A DNA stretch of 57,865 bases. Origin: Lutimaribacter_A marinistellae. GTDB taxonomy: Bacteria; Pseudomonadota; Alphaproteobacteria; Rhodobacterales; Rhodobacteraceae. The position numbers and the translations under genes were made by a program. Below, piece after piece: positions 53,802 through 57,865 of this stretch. The notes beneath the pieces are model-generated. The model saw only the letters and a list, made by a program, of their open reading frames with translations. It did no database searches and was not told where the DNA came from. How positions within the stretch are numbered: position 1 is the stretch's first letter; the number at the start of each line of letters is the position of its first letter. The stretch covers positions 1-57,865 of the forward strand of contig NZ_JBHRXI010000044.1 of NCBI RefSeq assembly GCF_042648365.1, written 5' to 3'.

Positions 53802-53853
53802 CCGAGCAAGGTGCAAGTCATGCGGTGGCAAAGACGCTGAACGTGTCACGTAG

Positions 53854-55431
53854 TCAGAAGATGAAATCCCCCGCGGTCAGGTTTGCGGCAGTTTCGGTGA
53901 TCAGCAGGATCTGGTCGCCCGCGCCGTAGTCGATGCGCACGTCGGCACCGACCTGGGTGATGGTCAGCGCGGCGTAGTTGGCGGCCCCGGTCAAGAACTG
54001 GATCTTGTCGACACCGTCATTGTAGTCGAGGATCGTGTCGTTGCCGTTGCCCGACCAGAACTGGAACACGTCGGCGCCGAGCCCGCCGCGCAGCGTGTCG
54101 TCGCCCTTGTTCCCGGCGATGGTGTCGTTGTCCCACATGCCGTTGATCGAGTCGTCGCCGTCCCAGCCCCAGAGCACGTCATTGCCGAAATCGCCGATAA
54201 TCTCGTTGTCGTTGTCATCCCCGTAAAGCGAGTCGTCGAAGGTCGACCCGTAGAGATCCTCGATCGAGATGTAGCTGTCGCCATAGGCGATGCCGGTGTT
54301 GTTGGCCGGGTTCTGAAGGCTTGCGAAGACGCCGGTCAGCTGGGCGTTGTAGTAGGAGGCCCGGTCCTGTCCCTCGCCGCCGTCGAGAACGTCGCGGCCC
54401 GCGCCGCCCAGGATCGTATCATTGCCCGCCTCGGCATAGACGCGGTCCCAACCTGAATTGGCGCTGAGGTAATCGTCGCCATCGCCGCCAAGGATCGTGT
54501 CCGATCCACCGCGACCGAAAATGTAATCGCCGCCTCCCTCGCCATCGAGCACGTTGGCGCCGCCATTCCCACGCAACCGGTTCGACAGGTCGTTGCCCAC
54601 CCCCGTGAGATCGTCCGCGCCCAGAAGGGTCAGTTCCTCGAGGTTGTCGGCCAAGTCCCAAGACACTGCCGCTTCGACCGTATCTGTTCCTTCGTCTACC
54701 AATTCGACAAGTACGAGCGTAGGGTCATCCACAACAAAGCGGTCATCGCCCAGGCTGCCACGCACTTCGCCGTGCACCGTTCCGCCGCGCCCGTCAAACA
54801 GATCGTCACCCCAGCTCAGTTGCACATGCCCGAACAACATCCCGATATTGTAGACTGCGTCTGCGGCGCGCGACCCCATGAACGACCGGTCGGAACTCAG
54901 GATCTCACCACTGTTATAAAGAATAGTGCCTCCCGTCTGATCGACTTCACCAGTATACACCGCCGAACTGCCGCCGTTGATGACACCGGAATTCTCGATG
55001 CGGACTGTACTGTTGCCGGAATTGGCAAATAGGCCGTTCCCTTCCATCACCCCTGTATTGGTGACGTTGATGGATACACCTCCATCGGAATGTGAGAGAT
55101 CCATGAAGGCGTAATCGGCGCGCACATGCCCCGCATTATGGATGGAGATGAAATTTTCGGCACTGACAGAAATGCCTTCACTGTCCTCGGAACCGATGTA
55201 AGCGTCCGGGCCGATATCGATGCCTATTCCATGGCCAGATGTGTGTTCCACGGCATGAAAACCGACGCCTCTTGCAAGGACCGTCCCAAGGATGGTCATG
55301 TCGACGGATCCGCTGGACGTGATCGCATTAGCCCCGGATGTCAGGATCGTTCCGTCCCGTCCGACGAAGCCTCTCTGGCCATCTGTCAGGGTTTGGGCCG
55401 TCGTGGTATATCCAGTGATAGAAAACGTCAT
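53854..55431 (-). CDS. RTX protein with beta-helix-like N-terminus (array member 1)
   Basis: A 525-residue predicted secreted protein. The N-terminal 240 residues contain short repeats of the kind found in parallel beta-helices (NTGVMEGNGLFANSGN, NSGVINGGSSAVYTG, NSGEILSSD). A calcium-binding RTX region follows (GGDGDDYLSANSGWD, GGAGRDVLDGGEG, GDDNDNEIIGDFGNDVLWG; about 290-480) and a tail ends TAGDFIF. There is no signal peptide; type I secretion is expected. GGGAGGAAGTCACC precedes ATG 55431. Its last 184 residues differ at only one position from the next array member. Confidence 0.88.
   Translation of the reverse strand: MTFSITGYTTTAQTLTDGQRGFVGRDGTILTSGANAITSSGSVDMTILGTVLARGVGFHAVEHTSGHGIGIDIGPDAYIGSEDSEGISVSAENFISIHNAGHVRADYAFMDLSHSDGGVSINVTNTGVMEGNGLFANSGNSTVRIENSGVINGGSSAVYTGEVDQTGGTILYNSGEILSSDRSFMGSRAADAVYNIGMLFGHVQLSWGDDLFDGRGGTVHGEVRGSLGDDRFVVDDPTLVLVELVDEGTDTVEAAVSWDLADNLEELTLLGADDLTGVGNDLSNRLRGNGGANVLDGEGGGDYIFGRGGSDTILGGDGDDYLSANSGWDRVYAEAGNDTILGGAGRDVLDGGEGQDRASYYNAQLTGVFASLQNPANNTGIAYGDSYISIEDLYGSTFDDSLYGDDNDNEIIGDFGNDVLWGWDGDDSINGMWDNDTIAGNKGDDTLRGGLGADVFQFWSGNGNDTILDYNDGVDKIQFLTGAANYAALTITQVGADVRIDYGAGDQILLITETAANLTAGDFIF
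53861..54408 (-). repeat. 548-bp near-identical direct repeat, copy 1
   Basis: This segment encodes the last 182 or so residues of the first RTX array gene. It aligns without gaps to 55589-56136, with six base differences that I can count, and its first 104 bases are identical to the visible part of copy 3 at the window end. Identity stops abruptly inside the RTX region. Confidence 0.95.
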
Positions 55432-55581
55432 GGTGACTTCCTCCCAATTGATACGATCCTTCGTAAAGCGCTTTTGCGCCTTTCGTCGTCATGCGGGGCC
55501 GGTTTGGCGCGCTTGACCAAGCCGTCTGTTGTTGGCGCACAATGGGCACCGGTAGGTTGCTACGCGTCGGCGCAATAGTCC

Positions 55582-57507
55582 TCAAAAAATGAAATCCCCC
55601 GCGGTCAGGTTTGCGGCGGTTTCGGTGATCAGCAGGATCTGGTCGCCCGCGCCGTAGTCGATGCGCACGTCGGCACCGACCTGGGTGATGGTCAGCGCGG
55701 CGTAGTTGGCGGCTCCGGTCACGAACTGGATCTTGTCGACACCGTCATTGTAGTCGAGGATCGTGTCGTTGCCGTTGCCCGACCAGAACTGGAACACGTC
55801 GGCGCCGAGCCCGCCGCGCAGCGTGTCGTCGCCCTTGTTCCCGGCGATGGTGTCGTTGTCCCACATGCCGTTGATCGAGTCGTCGCCGTCCCAGCCCCAG
55901 AGCACGTCATTGCCGAAATCGCCGATGATCTCGTTGTCGTTGTCATCCCCGTAAAGCGAGTCGTCGAAGGTCGACCCGTAGAGATCCTCGATCGAGATGT
56001 AGCTGTCGCCATAGGCTATTCCGGTGTTGTTGGCCGGGTTCTGAAGGCTTGCGAAGACGCCGGTCAGCTGGGCGTTGTAGTAGGAGGCCCGGTCCTGTCC
56101 CTCGCCGCCGTCGAGAACGTCGCGGCCCGCGCCGCCGAGCAGGGTGTCGTTGCCCGCCTCGCCGCGGATGATGTCCCAGCCGGAGTTGCCGCTGATGAAG
56201 TCATCGCCATCGCCGCCCAGCATCGTGTCCGAGCCGCCGCGGCCGTACATGTAGTCGGTCTCGCCGCCGCCATCCATGCGGTTGGAGCCCATGTTGCCGC
56301 GCAGCCGGTTCGACAGGTCGTTGCCGTCCCCGTTAATATCGTCGCCACCGAGCAGGGTCAGCTCTTCGAACCAATCGCCCAGTTCGTACGAGACAGCGGC
56401 CTCGACCGTATCGGTGCCTTCTCCGTCATACTCGATCAGCGAAGTTGTCGCGTCGTCGATGCGGTACAGGTCGTCACCGTCGCCACCAAGGACATCGCCG
56501 ATCACCTGGCCGCCGAGACCGTCGAAGACATCGTTGGCATCATGCAGTTCGATATCGCCGTTGATGATACCGGCATTGGTAACCGAGTCCTCGGCGTCGG
56601 CGCCGACGACACGTCCGACGATCAGGCCGGTGTTAACGAGTTCGAGCGCAACCTTGGTGCCATCGACATATTCCTCTTCGTATCCCGGAAGTGTGTCAGG
56701 CGGTTCGGTCGGGTTCCCGGCAGGGTCAAGACCCACGCCGATCCCGTCCTGAAGCATATGCGCGCTGATGGTGCCCGAGTTCATGACGTTGAGCTGGTAG
56801 GGCAGGTCGGATGTCGTGTTGAACCACGGGTATTCGCGCAGGATCCCGTTGAAGCCCGATACGTTACCGGAGTTCATGATGTAGGCGTCGCCAGCCTGAA
56901 CGACATGGATGCCCGAATAGTAAGGGCTCCAGTTGCCGCCCGAAATCGTTCCGGTATTGGTGACGAAACTCTGGCCCTCGTCATCCGCGTTGTTGATGCG
57001 CATGCCGTTTTGGTGCCCGTTGATCGTGCCATGGTTGACGGCATTGATATGGTTTACCGAGCCGTCGCTATCCGCGGTGGCAAGGACGACACCGCTGTTA
57101 TTCAGGCCGGTAATCGTGCCAAGGTTCGAAAAGTCTATTTGGGCCTTGAACACGTTCACGCCGTTGCCCGCGCCCTCGATCGCACCGAGGTTGTTGAAGT
57201 CAAAGGTTCCCTGGCCACCGGCAATGTTGACGGCATCGGCCTCGACGCTGTGCACCAGGGCCCGCGTACCAACCGAAAGGTCAACCGAGCCGAGCCTGTT
57301 GATGAAGACACCGGTGTTCTCGGCGACCACGGTTCCCTGCACGTTCACGTTCATATGCGAGGTTTGGGGCGTATAGCCGTGCGTCAGCCCGTTGCCGGTC
57401 GCGACCTCGACATTGTGGTTGTAGGGCAGGTAGTAGCTCGTACCCGAGCCCACGGCCCCCGGCATCGTGTATGTCACGAATTGGCTTGGAATTGTTACGA
57501 AAGGCAT
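55582..57507 (-). CDS. RTX protein with beta-helix-like N-terminus (array member 2)
   Basis: A 641-residue predicted secreted protein built like its neighbour. The N-terminal 330 residues have beta-helix type repeats (NLGAIEGAGNGVNVFK, NLGTITGLNNSGVVLA, NTGTISGGNWSPYYSG, NSGTISAHMLQDGIG). RTX nonapeptides follow (about 400-590) and the tail again ends TAGDFIF. AGGAGGAAAGAC precedes ATG 57507. The N-terminal part is only loosely similar to that of the first member, so the array has variable heads on a constant export tail. No type I secretion genes are in view. Confidence 0.88.
   Translation of the reverse strand: MPFVTIPSQFVTYTMPGAVGSGTSYYLPYNHNVEVATGNGLTHGYTPQTSHMNVNVQGTVVAENTGVFINRLGSVDLSVGTRALVHSVEADAVNIAGGQGTFDFNNLGAIEGAGNGVNVFKAQIDFSNLGTITGLNNSGVVLATADSDGSVNHINAVNHGTINGHQNGMRINNADDEGQSFVTNTGTISGGNWSPYYSGIHVVQAGDAYIMNSGNVSGFNGILREYPWFNTTSDLPYQLNVMNSGTISAHMLQDGIGVGLDPAGNPTEPPDTLPGYEEEYVDGTKVALELVNTGLIVGRVVGADAEDSVTNAGIINGDIELHDANDVFDGLGGQVIGDVLGGDGDDLYRIDDATTSLIEYDGEGTDTVEAAVSYELGDWFEELTLLGGDDINGDGNDLSNRLRGNMGSNRMDGGGETDYMYGRGGSDTMLGGDGDDFISGNSGWDIIRGEAGNDTLLGGAGRDVLDGGEGQDRASYYNAQLTGVFASLQNPANNTGIAYGDSYISIEDLYGSTFDDSLYGDDNDNEIIGDFGNDVLWGWDGDDSINGMWDNDTIAGNKGDDTLRGGLGADVFQFWSGNGNDTILDYNDGVDKIQFVTGAANYAALTITQVGADVRIDYGAGDQILLITETAANLTAGDFIF
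55589..56136 (-). repeat. 548-bp near-identical direct repeat, copy 2
   Basis: Partner of 53861-54408, offset by 1728 bp. Five of the six differences are silent; the remaining one changes Leu to Val in KIQF(L/V)TGAANY. Confidence 0.95.
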
Positions 57508-57754
57508 TGTCTTTCCTCCTGAGCAATGTGGTACTCAAAATGCGGGTGAAACTGCCCCAACCCGCCGGGCTGCCCGGGAGCGATTGAAATGTGTCGCCTC
57601 CCGGGGCGCAAAAAAACAAAAAGGTCTGGGTTCTTCCGGCTTCGCGTTCCCCTTCTCGGATTCGAGGCGGGCTTGGCCGGTTGAAGTAATGCATCCAATG
57701 TACACCTGACGCTGGCCCGAGTCAGGGAATTGTTCACACAAGCGAGAGGAAGGG

Positions 57755-57865
57755 CTAAAAAATGAAATCCCCCGCGGTCAGGTTTGCGGCAGTTTCGGTG
57801 ATCAGCAGGATCTGGTCGCCCGCGCCGTAGTCGATGCGCACGTCGGCACCGACCTGGGTGATGGT
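57755..57865 (-). CDS. RTX protein, C-terminal end (array member 3, rest outside window)
   Basis: The last 36 codons and TAG stop of a third array gene. The residues match the ends of the two preceding members exactly (QVGADVRIDYGAGDQILLI to TAGDFIF). The stop differs (TAG against TGA), so the duplicated block ends at or just before the stop codon. The gene continues beyond base 57865. Confidence 0.9.
   Translation of the reverse strand, partial: TITQVGADVRIDYGAGDQILLITETAANLTAGDFIF
57762..57865 (-). repeat. Near-identical direct repeat, copy 3 (truncated by window end)
   Basis: 104 visible bases identical to the start of copy 1 (53861-53964); at the one informative site in this stretch it shares the base of copy 1, not copy 2. 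Confidence 0.92.

Noticed and set aside
54035..54226. Small plus-strand frames opposite the RTX repeats (also 55763-55954)
   Set aside because: They mirror the GC-rich RTX repeats, have low-complexity Ser/Pro composition and are duplicated only because the RTX block is.
1..57865. tRNA, rRNA, insertion sequences, prophage genes, integrases
   Set aside because: None could be recognised by eye; no transposase or integrase motif was seen in any frame.

Overview
The window looks like chromosome or a large replicon from a marine alphaproteobacterium of the Rhodobacteraceae (Roseobacter group). This rests on base composition, the density of solute-binding-protein transporters (one ABC, one TTT and two TRAP systems, plus BCCT and MFS carriers), many one-component regulators, and type-I-secreted RTX proteins. 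The taxonomic call is inference from gene content. No tRNA, rRNA, IS element, prophage or CRISPR array was seen.

Layout. (1) 1-321 is the 3' end of an RTX gene. (2) 455-8864 (minus) is a catabolic unit: acyl-CoA dehydrogenase, acyl-CoA ligase, GntR regulator, LivFGMH-type ABC transporter and its binding protein. A UspA gene diverges from it. (3) 9804-14020 (minus) holds a BCCT carrier and a DUF3604/PHP-type protein. (4) 14365-21825 (plus) is a tightly overlapping eight-gene operon: a succinate dehydrogenase/fumarate reductase-like complex (B, two membrane anchors, A), a two-subunit class I fumarase-like hydratase, a sulfite-oxidase-family molybdoenzyme and a ThDP enzyme. It converges on lysR-tauE-gst (minus, 21822-24096), and tctCBA plus an enolase-superfamily enzyme diverge from that. 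(5) 28583-38762 holds an IclR regulator, a GMC oxidoreductase, a TRAP system with a fused permease, a HisD-family dehydrogenase, an SDR, a zinc alcohol dehydrogenase and a Usp. (6) 38818-46183 (minus) holds an RTX protein with seven N-terminal repeats, an MFS carrier, a protein ending in seven near-identical FG-GAP-like repeats, a small acidic protein and a sterol-desaturase-family hydroxylase. (7) 46282-53801 holds a LysR gene, a second TRAP system with an unusual small permease, an AraC gene and another LysR gene. (8) 53854-57865 (minus) is a tandem array of at least three RTX genes with almost identical 3' ends.

How the genes may work together. Most regions are self-contained uptake, catabolism and regulator cassettes. 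The most interesting is region 4. A flavoprotein lacking the usual covalent-FAD histidine is coupled to a hydratase with altered substrate motifs, a molybdenum sulfite-oxidase-like enzyme and a ThDP enzyme, and a TauE/SafE exporter lies next door. I infer a pathway that dehydrogenates and hydrates a substituted succinate, possibly a sulfonated C4 acid, with disposal of sulfite. Region 5 resembles the dihydroxypropanesulfonate (DHPS) oxidation set: TRAP uptake, a HisD-like HpsN and two alcohol dehydrogenases. Both substrate assignments are inferences. All four binding-protein transport operons carry a perfect GC-rich stem-loop right after the binding-protein gene, probably setting binding-protein to permease stoichiometry.
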